Shown one piece after another: positions 27,588 to 36,120 of a stretch of 64,000 nt of DNA. This stretch comes from Cellulomonas sp. JH27-2 (GTDB lineage Bacteria; Actinomycetota; Actinomycetes; Actinomycetales; Cellulomonadaceae). How positions within the stretch are numbered: position 1 is the stretch's first letter; the number at the start of each line of letters is the position of its first letter. The position numbers were made by a program, and so were the translations under genes. The stretch lies in the NCBI RefSeq assembly GCF_014837175.1, contig NZ_JACYFR010000003.1:682001-746000 (forward strand), given 5' to 3'. The notes beneath the pieces are model-generated. The model saw nothing but the letters and a program-made list of their open reading frames with translations, was not told the origin of the DNA and did not search any database.

Positions 27588-29108
27588 ATGAAGCTTGAGC
27601 TTCGAGGAATCACCAAGCGCTTCGGCGCACTGGTCGCCAACGACCACATCGACCTCACGGTCGAGCCCGGCGAGATCCACTGCCTGCTCGGTGAGAACGG
27701 TGCCGGCAAGTCGACGCTGATGAACGTGCTCTACGGCCTCTACACGGCCGACGAGGGCGAGATCCTCCTCGACGACGAGGTGCAGCACTTCGCCGGCCCG
27801 GGCGACGCCATGGCCGCCGGCATCGGCATGGTCCACCAGCACTTCATGCTCGTGCCCGTCTTCACGGTCGCCGAGAACGTGATGCTCGGCCACGAGCAGA
27901 CGCGCTCGGGCGGCAGGCTCGACCTCGAGGCGGCCCGCCGCCAGGTGCGCGAGAGCGCCGAGCGGTTCGGCTTCCACGTCGACCCGGACGCCCTGGTCGA
28001 GGAGCTGCCCGTCGGCGTGCAGCAGCGGGTCGAGATCATCAAGGCCCTCTCCCGGGAGGCCAAGGTCCTGGTCTTCGACGAGCCGACGGCCGTGCTCACG
28101 CCGCAGGAGACCGACGAGCTGATGGCGATCATGCGCCAGCTCAAGGAGTCGGGAACCGCCATCATCTTCATCACCCACAAGCTGCGCGAGGTCCGCGAGG
28201 TGGCGGACCGCATCACCGTCGTGCGCCGTGGGGCGATCGTCGGCGAGGCCGACCCCGGCGCCAGCGACTCCGAGCTGGCCGCGCTCATGGTCGGTCGCGC
28301 CGTCGAGCTGACGGTCCGCAAGGACGCGCCGCAGCTCACGGACAACGCCCTCGAGGTGGAGAACCTCATGGTCGCGGACGCGAACGGCACCGTGCTCGTG
28401 GACGACGTGAGCTTCACGGTCCAGGGCGGCGAGGTCGTCGTCATCGCGGGCGTGCAGGGCAACGGGCAGACCGAGCTCGCCGAGGCGCTCGCCGGCCTGC
28501 AGCCCGACGTCCGCGGCAGCATCCGGCTCGACGGCAAGGAGCTCGTCGGCCGCTCGGTGCGCGACGTCATCGACGCCGGGGTCGGCTTCGTCCCCGAGGA
28601 CCGTGGGGTCGACGGTCTCGTCGGGACCTTCAGCGTCGCCGAGAACCTCATGCTCAACCGGATCGAGGGGCCGCCGTTCGTCTCGCGCGGCGCGCTGCGC
28701 CTCGGCTACCGCGACGAGTTCGCCCGCGAGAAGGTCGAGGAGTTCGACATCCGCACGCAGAGCATCGACTCGCCGGCCGGGCGCCTGTCCGGCGGCAACC
28801 AGCAGAAGGTCGTCCTGGCGCGGGAGCTGTCCCGCGAGCTGCGCCTGCTCGTCGCGGCTCAGCCGACCCGGGGCGTCGACGTCGGCTCCATCGAGTTCAT
28901 CCACAAGCGGGTGGTCGAGACGCGCGACGCGGGCGTGCCCGTCGTCGTGCTGTCCACCGAGCTCGACGAGGCCGCGGCGCTCGGCGACCGGATCATCGTC
29001 ATGTACCGGGGTCGGGTCGTCGGGATCGTCCCGTCCGACACGCCCCGCGACGTCATCGGCCTCATGATGGCCGGCGTCCCGCCGCAGGAGGCAGGTGATG
29101 CGGCGTGA
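27588..29108 (+). CDS. Nucleoside ABC transporter ATP-binding protein (two ABC domains)
   Basis: 506 aa with two ABC cassettes, as in the sugar/nucleoside CUT2-like importers. The first has an intact Walker A (GENGAGKST), a Q-loop region (HQHFMLVPVF) and Walker B (VLVFDEPTA). The second has the degenerate Walker A typical of this class (GVQGNGQTEL) and the signature LSGGNQQKVVLAREL. ATG 27588 follows GAGGAT; an in-frame GTG 36 bases upstream is less likely. The stop overlaps the next start (GTGA). It energises the two permeases that follow. Confidence 0.92.
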   Translation: MKLELRGITKRFGALVANDHIDLTVEPGEIHCLLGENGAGKSTLMNVLYGLYTADEGEILLDDEVQHFAGPGDAMAAGIGMVHQHFMLVPVFTVAENVMLGHEQTRSGGRLDLEAARRQVRESAERFGFHVDPDALVEELPVGVQQRVEIIKALSREAKVLVFDEPTAVLTPQETDELMAIMRQLKESGTAIIFITHKLREVREVADRITVVRRGAIVGEADPGASDSELAALMVGRAVELTVRKDAPQLTDNALEVENLMVADANGTVLVDDVSFTVQGGEVVVIAGVQGNGQTELAEALAGLQPDVRGSIRLDGKELVGRSVRDVIDAGVGFVPEDRGVDGLVGTFSVAENLMLNRIEGPPFVSRGALRLGYRDEFAREKVEEFDIRTQSIDSPAGRLSGGNQQKVVLARELSRELRLLVAAQPTRGVDVGSIEFIHKRVVETRDAGVPVVVLSTELDEAAALGDRIIVMYRGRVVGIVPSDTPRDVIGLMMAGVPPQEAGDAA

Positions 29109-30430
29109 GCACGGCTGACGAGCACTCCGTCGTCCCCGCCACCGCGCTGGTCCCGGTCCCCCCGGAGGAGCAGGGCACGGCGGCGCCGTCCGACGACGAG
29201 GCGCGCTGGCGCGACGCCTTCCGCCGCGCCACGTCCAGCAGCTGGGCCGTGTCCATCGGTGCCGTGATCCTCGCGGTGCTCGCGGGCTCGGTCATGATCG
29301 CGGTGACGGATCCCGAGGTCCAGAAGGCCGCCGGCTACTTCTTCTCCCGCCCCAGCGACATGATCTCGGCGATCGGGCAGGCCGTCGGCGGTGCGTACGC
29401 CGCCCTGTTCCGTGGTGCGGTCTACGACTACCGGGCCGACGACTTCGCGACGGGCATCCGACCGTTCATGCAGTCGCTGACGTACGCCACGCCGCTGATC
29501 CTTGCGGGCCTCGGTGTCGCGCTCGGCTTCCGCGCCGGCCTGTTCAACATCGGTGGTCAGGGCCAGATGCTGGCATCGGCCGCGGCGGCGGGATGGGTCG
29601 GGTTCGCCTTCGACCTGCCGGCCGGCATCCACCTGCTGGTGGCGGTCGTGGCGGGCGCGGTGGCCGGTGCGCTGTGGGCCGGCATCGCCGGTGCCCTCAA
29701 GGCCTACACGGGCGCGCACGAGGTGATCGTCACGATCATGCTCAACTACGTCGCCTTCTACCTGCTCTCGTACCTGCTGGCGACGCCCGGCCTGCTCCAG
29801 GCACCGGGATCGGCGAACCCGAAGACGCCGCCCATGAAGGACACGGCGCTCTACCCCAAGCTGTTCGGCGACAAGTACGCGCTGCACGCCGGGTTCCTCG
29901 TCGCGCTCGGTGCGGTCGTCGTCATCTGGTGGTTGCTGTCCCGCTCGCGGATGGGCTTCACGTTCCGGATGGTCGGCGAGAACCCGTACGCGGCGCGCGT
30001 CGCGGGGGTCGACGTCCGGCGCAAGACGGTCGAGGCGATGCTGGCCTCGGGTGCGCTCATCGGCCTGGCCGGCGGCACGCAGGTGCTGGGTCTGATCACC
30101 ACCGGCTTCGGCTCCGACATCGACGCCGGCATCGGGTTCGACGCCATCACGGTCGCGCTGCTGGGTGGGTCCCAGCCCGTCGGCGTGCTCGGTGCGGGCA
30201 TCCTGTTCGGAGGCTTCAAGGCCGGCGGGTCGACGATGCAGGCGTCGCAGGGCATCCCCATCGAGATCGTGCTCGTCGTCCAGTCGCTCATCGTGCTGTT
30301 CATCGCCGCTCCGCCGCTGGTGCGGGCCATCTTCCGGCTCCCGCAGCCCGGTACGCGCCCGACGAAGGCCGCGAAGTCCGCGAAGGACAGCAAGCCCGCG
30401 CCGTCCGAGAAGAAGGGAGCGGACGCATGA
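29105..30430 (+). CDS. Nucleoside ABC transporter permease 1
   Basis: 441 aa BPD_transp_2-type permease. A cytoplasmic tail of about 55 residues is followed by roughly nine to ten membrane helices (WAVSIGAVILAVLAGSVMIA, LILAGLGVALGFRAGLFNIG). Conserved segments are FRAGLFNIGGQGQM and VRRKTVEAMLASGALIGLAGG. The C-terminus is Lys/Ala-rich. Both ends overlap their neighbours by four bases (GTGA upstream, ATGA downstream), showing strict coupling with the ATPase and second permease. Equivalent to YufP-type permeases of nucleoside importers. Confidence 0.9.
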   Translation: MSTADEHSVVPATALVPVPPEEQGTAAPSDDEARWRDAFRRATSSSWAVSIGAVILAVLAGSVMIAVTDPEVQKAAGYFFSRPSDMISAIGQAVGGAYAALFRGAVYDYRADDFATGIRPFMQSLTYATPLILAGLGVALGFRAGLFNIGGQGQMLASAAAAGWVGFAFDLPAGIHLLVAVVAGAVAGALWAGIAGALKAYTGAHEVIVTIMLNYVAFYLLSYLLATPGLLQAPGSANPKTPPMKDTALYPKLFGDKYALHAGFLVALGAVVVIWWLLSRSRMGFTFRMVGENPYAARVAGVDVRRKTVEAMLASGALIGLAGGTQVLGLITTGFGSDIDAGIGFDAITVALLGGSQPVGVLGAGILFGGFKAGGSTMQASQGIPIEIVLVVQSLIVLFIAAPPLVRAIFRLPQPGTRPTKAAKSAKDSKPAPSEKKGADA

Positions 30431-31722
30431 CCGCGCTCGCCCCGACCGTCCCGGTCACGCCCGAGCCGGGGGTGCACCGTCACGTCGTGACCGTCAGCCG
30501 CAAGCTCGCGATCACGCTCGGCGTCGTCACCGCCCTCTCGGCCCTGCTCTACCTGCTCGCGCCGCGCGAGGGGGACACGAGCTTCCGGCTCGCCACGGGG
30601 ACGGACGCGGTCGAGATCGGTGACCTGAAGGTGCCGGGCATGGCCACGGCATGGGTCTGCGTCGCTGTGATGGCCGTGCTGACCGTCTACGCCGCGGTCC
30701 GGACGTGGACCAACCGCCGGACGGGGCTGTGGGTCCCCATCCTGTTCGCGTTCGCCTTCCTCGTCGCGTTCCTGTCCTGGGCGGGCGCGGGCAGCGACAG
30801 CGACATCCCGGTCTCGCGCTTGATCGCCGGGTCGGTCCTGCTGTCGGTGCCGATCGTCTTCGGGGCGCTCGGCGGGGTCATCGGGGAGCGCGCCGGTGTC
30901 GTCAACATCGCGATCGAGGGCCAGCTCCTGGCGGGCGCCTTCACCGCGGCCTTCGTCGGCACGCTGACGGGCAGCCCGTGGGCGGGCCTGATCGCGGCCG
31001 TGCTGTCCGGCGTCCTCGTCGCCCTCGTGCTCGGCGTCTTCGCCATCAAGTACCGGGTCAACCAGGTCATCGTCGGCGTGGTGCTCAACGTGCTCGTCAT
31101 CGGGCTGACGAGCTTCCTGTACTCGACGGTGATGGTCCCGGACGCGGAGACCTTCAACCAGACCGAGCGCTTCGGTTCGCTGGCGATCCCGCTGCTCTCG
31201 AAGATCCCCATCCTCGGCCAGGCCCTGTTCAACCAGCCCGTCGTCGTCTACATGATGTACGTGGCGGTCCCCGCCGTCTGGTTCGCGCTCATGCGCACAC
31301 GCTGGGGCCTGCGCGTCCGTGCGGTCGGCGAGCACCCGACCGCGGCCGACACCGTCGGCATCAAGGTGGAGCGGACGCGGTACCGGGCGCTGGTCGTCGC
31401 CGGTGCGATCACCGGCATCGGCGGCGGGTTCTACACCGTCGTCTCGGTGTCGAGCTTCGGCAAGGAGATGACCGCGGGCGCCGGGTTCATCGCGCTCGCC
31501 GCCGTCATCTTCGGCAAGTGGGACCCCGTGCGTGCCGCGCTGGCGGCCCTGCTGTTCGGGTTCGCCTCCAACCTGGAGGGGACGCTGAGCATCGTGGGCG
31601 CGCCGGTCCCCAGCCAGTTCATGCTGATGCTGCCCTACGTCGTGACGATCCTTGCCGTCGCGGGCCTCGTCGGGCGGTCGCGTCCGCCGGCTGCCTCCGG
31701 CGAGCCGTACGTGAAGGGCTGA
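30427..31722 (+). CDS. Nucleoside ABC transporter permease 2
   Basis: 431 aa, paralogous in fold to the preceding permease and equivalent to YufQ-type proteins. Helices include LAITLGVVTALSALLYLLA, VPIVFGALGGVIGERAGVVN and LGVFAIKYRVNQVIVGVV. The family segment GERAGVVNIAIEGQLLAGA matches the GLFNIGGQGQM region of its partner. ATG 30427 overlaps the upstream stop (ATGA). Cytidine deaminase begins one base after its stop, tying transport to catabolism. Confidence 0.9.
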   Translation: MTALAPTVPVTPEPGVHRHVVTVSRKLAITLGVVTALSALLYLLAPREGDTSFRLATGTDAVEIGDLKVPGMATAWVCVAVMAVLTVYAAVRTWTNRRTGLWVPILFAFAFLVAFLSWAGAGSDSDIPVSRLIAGSVLLSVPIVFGALGGVIGERAGVVNIAIEGQLLAGAFTAAFVGTLTGSPWAGLIAAVLSGVLVALVLGVFAIKYRVNQVIVGVVLNVLVIGLTSFLYSTVMVPDAETFNQTERFGSLAIPLLSKIPILGQALFNQPVVVYMMYVAVPAVWFALMRTRWGLRVRAVGEHPTAADTVGIKVERTRYRALVVAGAITGIGGGFYTVVSVSSFGKEMTAGAGFIALAAVIFGKWDPVRAALAALLFGFASNLEGTLSIVGAPVPSQFMLMLPYVVTILAVAGLVGRSRPPAASGEPYVKG

Positions 31723-31723
31723 C

Positions 31724-32113
31724 GTGGAGATCGACTGGGACGCGCTGCGCGCGGCCGCGACGGACGTGATGGGCAAGGCCTACGTGCCCTACTCGCACTT
31801 CCCGGTGGGGGCGGCGGCGCTGGTCGACGACGGCCGGGTCGTCGTCGGCTGCAACGTGGAGAACGCGAGCTACGGCGTGACGCTGTGCGCGGAGTGCTCC
31901 TTGGTCTCCGCGCTGGTGGTGGGAGGCGGTGGCCGGCTCGTCGCCTTCACGTGCGTCGACGGGCACGGCAACGTGCTGATGCCGTGCGGTCGCTGCCGTC
32001 AGCTCCTGTGGGAGCACGGCGGCGCACGGCTGCAGGTCGAGACCGTCAGCGGCGTCCGCCCCATGACCGAGGTGCTGCCCGACGCGTTCGGGCCGGCTGA
32101 CCTGGACAGATGA
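31724..32113 (+). CDS. cdd: Cytidine deaminase
   Basis: 129 aa tetrameric zinc enzyme turning cytidine and deoxycytidine into uridine and deoxyuridine. The zinc and catalytic residues are present: Cys-Ala-Glu in LCAECSLV and the pair in MPCGRCRQLL. The substrate segment NVENASYG is intact. GTG 31724 starts right after the permease stop. Its product feeds the pyrimidine phosphorylase DeoA 700 bases downstream; the arrangement equals Rv3315c-Rv3314c apart from the inserted small secreted protein gene. Confidence 0.94.
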   Translation: MEIDWDALRAAATDVMGKAYVPYSHFPVGAAALVDDGRVVVGCNVENASYGVTLCAECSLVSALVVGGGGRLVAFTCVDGHGNVLMPCGRCRQLLWEHGGARLQVETVSGVRPMTEVLPDAFGPADLDR

Positions 32114-32150
32114 CCGTCAAGGGCACGTCGTCCTGCCTGGTAGGTTCTGC

Positions 32151-32176
32151 CCGTTCGTCACAAGAGTGACGAACGG
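32151..32176. promoter_or_regulatory. Perfect hairpin between cdd and the small secreted protein gene
   Basis: Two perfect 11-base arms (CCGTTCGTCAC and its complement) around an AAGA loop. It lies 37 bases after the cdd stop and ends 25 bases before the GTG of the next gene. It could be the cdd terminator, an operator, or a leader structure for the secreted protein. The arms are less GC-rich than the clear terminators in the window. Confidence 0.6.
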
Positions 32177-32201
32177 TAGATACCAGGACAGGGGATTCAT
32201 C

Positions 32202-32738
32202 GTGCGCAAGGTGATGTGGGGGGCGGCCGTGGTTGCGCTGACGGCCGGGAGCCTCGGCGCGGTCGCTGTGCCGGCTCAGGCGGCGACGACGTGCAAGGGG
32301 TCGACGTACGCCGGGGTCTGCTACGCGACGAGCTCGGTGGTGAAGCACACCAAGAAGGTCGAAGCGGTGGTTGTCAAGAACAACACCAAGAAGAAGAAGA
32401 TCCACGCCAGCTGCGGGTTCTCGACCACGATCACACGCGAGTTCGAGGTCGGCGGTTCGGTCTCTGTGAGCGCGGGGTTCTCCAAGGACCTTGCGATCGC
32501 GAGCGTGGACGCGTCGACGACGATCGAGGTCCACGCGTCGCTGAAGCAGTCAGGGTCGCGCAGCTCGGACGTCGCTGGCGAGTTCGACCTGAACCCGGGT
32601 GAGCGCGTCGTCTGCTACCGGACGTACCAGTGGGTCAGTGCCAAGGTCACGCGGTCGACGTGGAACGGGTCGAAGCATTCGTCGCAGACCTACTCCGTGA
32701 CCGTGCCCTCCCGCCTCGGGGCCGAGTTCGACGACTGA
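32202..32738 (+). CDS. Small secreted protein of unknown function
   Basis: 178 aa. I do not recognise the family. It has a Sec signal peptide (VRKVMWGAAVVALTAGSLGA, cleavage after AQA) and a mature part of about 150 residues that alternates beta-like stretches (ITREFEVGGSVSVSAGFSKD, TTIEVHASL, YSVTVPSRLG). A basic patch NNTKKKKIHASCGF and four cysteines (TCKG, VCYA, SCGF, VCYR) suggest two disulfides in a beta-sandwich. GTG 32202 follows CAGGGGATT; an ATG at 32214 is possible. It sits between cdd and deoA, where mycobacteria have nothing, and has its own upstream hairpin, so it looks like an insertion in the salvage operon. Confidence 0.7.
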   Translation: MRKVMWGAAVVALTAGSLGAVAVPAQAATTCKGSTYAGVCYATSSVVKHTKKVEAVVVKNNTKKKKIHASCGFSTTITREFEVGGSVSVSAGFSKDLAIASVDASTTIEVHASLKQSGSRSSDVAGEFDLNPGERVVCYRTYQWVSAKVTRSTWNGSKHSSQTYSVTVPSRLGAEFDD

Positions 32739-32796
32739 GCTCGACGTCGCATCCGTGGCGGCCCGTGTCGGTCGCCGCGGATGCGACGATGGGGGT

Positions 32797-34095
32797 GTGA
32801 ACTCGAGCAGAAACGACTTCGACGCCGTGGAGGTGATCGTCGCCAAGCGCGACGGGCACCGGCTGAGCGACGAGCAGATCGACTGGGTCATCGACGCGTA
32901 CACGCGCGGTGCGGTGGCCGAGGAGCAGATGTCCGCCCTGACCATGGCGATCCTGCTCAACGGCATGGACCGGGCGGAGATCGCGCGCTGGACCGCGGCG
33001 ATGATCGCGTCGGGGGAGCGGATGTCGTTCTCGCACCTGAGCCGGCCCACGTCGGACAAGCACTCGACCGGCGGCGTGGGCGACAAGATCACGCTGCCGC
33101 TGGCCCCGCTGGTGGCGGTGTTCGACGTGGCCGTCCCGCAGCTGTCGGGCCGCGGGCTTGGCCACACCGGCGGCACGCTGGACAAGCTCGAGTCCATCCC
33201 GGGCTGGCGTGCGGCGCTGAGCAACGACGAGATGATGCGCCAGCTCGAGGACGTCGGCGCGGTGATCTGCCAGGCCGGGTCCGGGCTCGCGCCCGCCGAC
33301 CGCAAGCTGTACGCGCTGCGCGACGTCACCGGCACGGTCGAGGCGATCCCCCTGATCGCGAGCTCGATCATGAGCAAGAAGATCGCCGAGGGCACGGGCT
33401 CGCTGGTGCTCGACGTCAAGGTCGGCTCGGGCGCCTTCATGAAGGACATCGACCGGGCCACGGAGCTCGCCCGGACCATGGTCGAGCTGGGCACCGACGC
33501 GGGCGTGCACACCGTCGCGCTGCTGACGGACATGGAGGTGCCGCTGGGCCTGACGGCTGGCAACGCGCTCGAGGTGCGGGAGTCGGTCGAGGTGCTGGCC
33601 GGCGGTGGCCCCGCGGACGTCGTCGAGCTGACGATCGCGTTGGCGCGCGAGATGCTCGACGCCGCCGGACGCCCGGACGCCGACCCGGCCGCGGCGCTCG
33701 CGGACGGTCGCGCGATGGACAGGTGGCGCGCCATGATCGAGGCGCAGGGCGGCGACGCGGACGCGGACCTTCCCGTCGCCCGTGAGACCGAGCAGGTGCT
33801 GGCGGAGGCGGACGGCGTGCTGACCACGCTCGACGCGTACGCCGTGGGCGTGGCGGCCTGGCGCCTGGGTGCCGGTCGAGCACGCAAGGAGGACCCCGTG
33901 CAGGCGGGCGCCGGCGTGGAGATCCACGCGCGGCCGGGTGACGCGGTCCGCAAGGGCCAGCCGCTGCTCACCCTGCACACCGACACCCCCGAGCGGTTCG
34001 AGCGTGCCCGCCAGGCGCTGGCCGGCGGCGTCGTCGTCGGGACCGCGGCCGACGTGACCGACCGCCCGCTGGTGATCGACCGCATCGGTGCCTGA
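32797..34095 (+). CDS. deoA: Thymidine phosphorylase (pyrimidine-nucleoside phosphorylase)
   Basis: 432 aa. Cleaves thymidine and deoxyuridine with phosphate to the base and deoxyribose-1-phosphate. Three family parts are visible: N-terminal helical (QIDWVIDAYTRGAVAEEQMS), the phosphate-binding segment DKHSTGGVGDKITLPLAP, and the C-terminal PYNP domain (from about residue 345). The SGRGLGHTGGTLDKLESIPG segment lines the active site. GTG 32797 matches the start expected from length; no good Shine-Dalgarno, so it may be leaderless. Products pass to DeoC via the mutase. Confidence 0.93.
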   Translation: MNSSRNDFDAVEVIVAKRDGHRLSDEQIDWVIDAYTRGAVAEEQMSALTMAILLNGMDRAEIARWTAAMIASGERMSFSHLSRPTSDKHSTGGVGDKITLPLAPLVAVFDVAVPQLSGRGLGHTGGTLDKLESIPGWRAALSNDEMMRQLEDVGAVICQAGSGLAPADRKLYALRDVTGTVEAIPLIASSIMSKKIAEGTGSLVLDVKVGSGAFMKDIDRATELARTMVELGTDAGVHTVALLTDMEVPLGLTAGNALEVRESVEVLAGGGPADVVELTIALAREMLDAAGRPDADPAAALADGRAMDRWRAMIEAQGGDADADLPVARETEQVLAEADGVLTTLDAYAVGVAAWRLGAGRARKEDPVQAGAGVEIHARPGDAVRKGQPLLTLHTDTPERFERARQALAGGVVVGTAADVTDRPLVIDRIGA

Positions 34096-34165
34096 CTTCG
34101 CCTGTCCCGGTGCGCCCACGGGCGCGGCGGAGCACGATGGAGGTCTCCCGACCGAAGGAGGAACC

Positions 34166-34387
34166 ATGAGCACCGTTCCCGGATCCGACGCCTGGCGCGA
34201 CGCGGGCCTGGAGCCGAGCGCGTCCGACGAGCCCGTGCGGCTCGTCGACGACCTGGACCCGCCCGAGGACCCCGACGAGTACGAACCCGCGTTCGCGCGC
34301 CCCGACCTGGAGGGCGCGGCCGACGAGGCCGACGTCGTCGACCAGGACACCGAGGTGGCGCTCGACGACGACAACGGGCTCGCGTGA
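34166..34387 (+). CDS. Small acidic protein of unknown function
   Basis: 73 aa, very acidic and without hydrophobic helices. Sequence is dominated by Asp, Glu, Ala and Pro (VRLVDDLDPPEDPDEYEPAF, VVDQDTEVALDDD). A strong Shine-Dalgarno (GAAGGAGGAA) sits before ATG 34166, so it is clearly translated. Its stop overlaps the adenosine deaminase GTG by four bases, which argues for coupled translation and a role next to that enzyme, or simply a leader for it. No family is recognised; disorder is likely. Confidence 0.75.
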   Translation: MSTVPGSDAWRDAGLEPSASDEPVRLVDDLDPPEDPDEYEPAFARPDLEGAADEADVVDQDTEVALDDDNGLA

Positions 34388-35451
34388 CGGCAGAGGATCT
34401 CGCAGACCTGGTCCCGTCCCTGCCCAAGGTGCTGCTGCACGACCACCTGGACGGCGGCCTGCGCCCGGCGACCATCGTCGAGCTGGCTGCGCAGATCGGC
34501 CACGAGCTGCCCTCGGACGACCCCGACGAGCTGGCCCGTTGGTTCGTCGACGCGGCGAGCGCGGGCACGCTCGAGCGGTACCTGGAGACGTTCGAGCACA
34601 CGATCGCCGTCATGCAGACCCCCGAGCACCTGCGGCGGGTGGCGCGCGAGGCGGTCCTGGACCTGGCCGCGGACGGCGTGGTGCTGGCGGAGATCCGCTA
34701 CGCGCCCGAGCAGCATCTGCGGCGTGGGCTGTCGCTGCAGGAGGTCGTCGACGCGGTGCAGGCCGGGTTCGACGAGGGTGCCGAGGTGACGGGCATCCGC
34801 GTCGGGACCATCCTGTCCGCCATGCGGCACCTGGACAGGGCCGACGAGATCGCGGCGCTCGCGGTCGCGAACCGCGGCCGAGGCGTCGTGGGCTTCGACA
34901 TCGCCGGCCCGGAAGCGGGCTTCCCGGCGTCGCGCCTGTCCTCCGCGTTCGACGTCGTCCGTGACGCGCTCCTGCCCGCCACCGTGCACGCGGGCGAGGC
35001 GGCGGGGGCCGACTCGATCGGCGACGCGATCCGGGCCGCGGGTGCGGTCCGGATCGGGCACGGCGTCGCGCTCGTCGAGGACGTGGGCGACGAGCTCGGG
35101 ACGCTGGCCCACTGGGTGCGTGACCGCCGTGTCGCGCTCGAGCTGTGCCCGTCGTCGAACCTCCAGACCGGCGGCGCGGTCACCGTCGCCGCGCACCCTG
35201 TCACGCGCCTGCGTGCGCTCGGGTTCGCCGTGACCGTCAACACCGACAACCGCCTGCAGTCCGGCACGTCGCTGTCCCGCGAGCTCACGCTCCTGGTGCA
35301 GGAGGCGGGCTGGACGCTGGCCGACCTGGAGGACGTCGCGGTCACCGCCGCGATGGCGTCCTTCGCCCACCACGACGAGCGCGTCGCACTCGTCGAGACC
35401 GTGATCCGGCCCGCGTACGCCGCGGCCCGGGGAGGAAGGCACCGCGCATGA
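34384..35451 (+). CDS. add: Adenosine deaminase
   Basis: 355 aa zinc TIM-barrel enzyme converting adenosine or deoxyadenosine to inosine forms. HDHLDGGL holds the first zinc histidines (HxH), HAGEAAG the catalytic glutamate region, RIGHGVAL the third histidine area, and [11 protein letters not shown] the metal aspartate; the last motif is TDN where many enzymes have TDDP, a variant seen in actinobacterial forms. GTG 34384 overlaps the small acidic protein gene, and its stop overlaps deoC (ATGA). The inosine made can be split by the purine phosphorylase nearby. Confidence 0.92.
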   Translation: MTAEDLADLVPSLPKVLLHDHLDGGLRPATIVELAAQIGHELPSDDPDELARWFVDAASAGTLERYLETFEHTIAVMQTPEHLRRVAREAVLDLAADGVVLAEIRYAPEQHLRRGLSLQEVVDAVQAGFDEGAEVTGIRVGTILSAMRHLDRADEIAALAVANRGRGVVGFDIAGPEAGFPASRLSSAFDVVRDALLPATVHAGEAAGADSIGDAIRAAGAVRIGHGVALVEDVGDELGTLAHWVRDRRVALELCPSSNLQTGGAVTVAAHPVTRLRALGFAVTVNTDNRLQSGTSLSRELTLLVQEAGWTLADLEDVAVTAAMASFAHHDERVALVETVIRPAYAAARGGRHRA

Positions 35452-36113
35452 GCACCGATCCCGCCACGCTGGCCCAGCTCGTCGACCACACGCTGCTCAA
35501 GCCCGAGGCGACGCGCGACGACGTCGCCGGCCTGATCGCCGAGGGCGTACGCCTGGGGGTGTACTCCGTCTGCATCTCCCCGTCGTTCCTTCCCGTCGAC
35601 GCGGGCGGCCTCAAGGTGGCCACGGTCTGCGGCTTCCCGTCGGGCAAGCACCGCACGCCGGTGAAGGCGGCGGAGGCCGCGCAGTCGGTGGCGGACGGGG
35701 CCGACGAGGTCGACATGGTCATCGACGTCGGTGCCGCGATCGAGGGGCGGTACGACGACGTGCAGGCGGACATCGCCGCCGTCCGGGCCGCCACCGAGGG
35801 GGTCGTGCTCAAGGTCATCATCGAGTCCGCCGCACTGTCCGACGACGCCATCGTCGCCGTCTGCCGCGCCGCGCAGGCCGCGGGCGCGGACTTCGTGAAG
35901 ACGTCCACGGGCTTCCACCCGGCCGGGGGCGCGACCGTGCACGCCGTGCGGCTGATGCGCGAGACCGTCGGTGACGCCCTGGGCGTCAAGGCGTCCGGCG
36001 GGATCCGGACCGCGGAGGCGGCGCTGGCGATGGTCGACGCCGGTGCGACCCGCCTGGGCCTGTCCGGCACCGCGGCCGTGCTCGCGGGCCTCGAGGCCGA
36101 CGCGGGCTACTGA
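35448..36113 (+). CDS. deoC: Deoxyribose-phosphate aldolase
   Basis: 221 aa class I aldolase cleaving 2-deoxyribose-5-phosphate to glyceraldehyde-3-phosphate and acetaldehyde. The Schiff-base lysine is in FVKTSTGF; the proton-relay region is [11 protein letters not shown], and VKASGGIRT contributes the second lysine. N-terminal [16 protein letters not shown] is the standard start of the family. ATG 35448 overlaps the add stop by four bases. It completes catabolism of deoxynucleosides made by DeoA and the purine phosphorylase. Convergent with the mutase gene, seven bases apart. Confidence 0.95.
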   Translation: MSTDPATLAQLVDHTLLKPEATRDDVAGLIAEGVRLGVYSVCISPSFLPVDAGGLKVATVCGFPSGKHRTPVKAAEAAQSVADGADEVDMVIDVGAAIEGRYDDVQADIAAVRAATEGVVLKVIIESAALSDDAIVAVCRAAQAAGADFVKTSTGFHPAGGATVHAVRLMRETVGDALGVKASGGIRTAEAALAMVDAGATRLGLSGTAAVLAGLEADAGY

Positions 36114-36120
36114 CCTCGGC

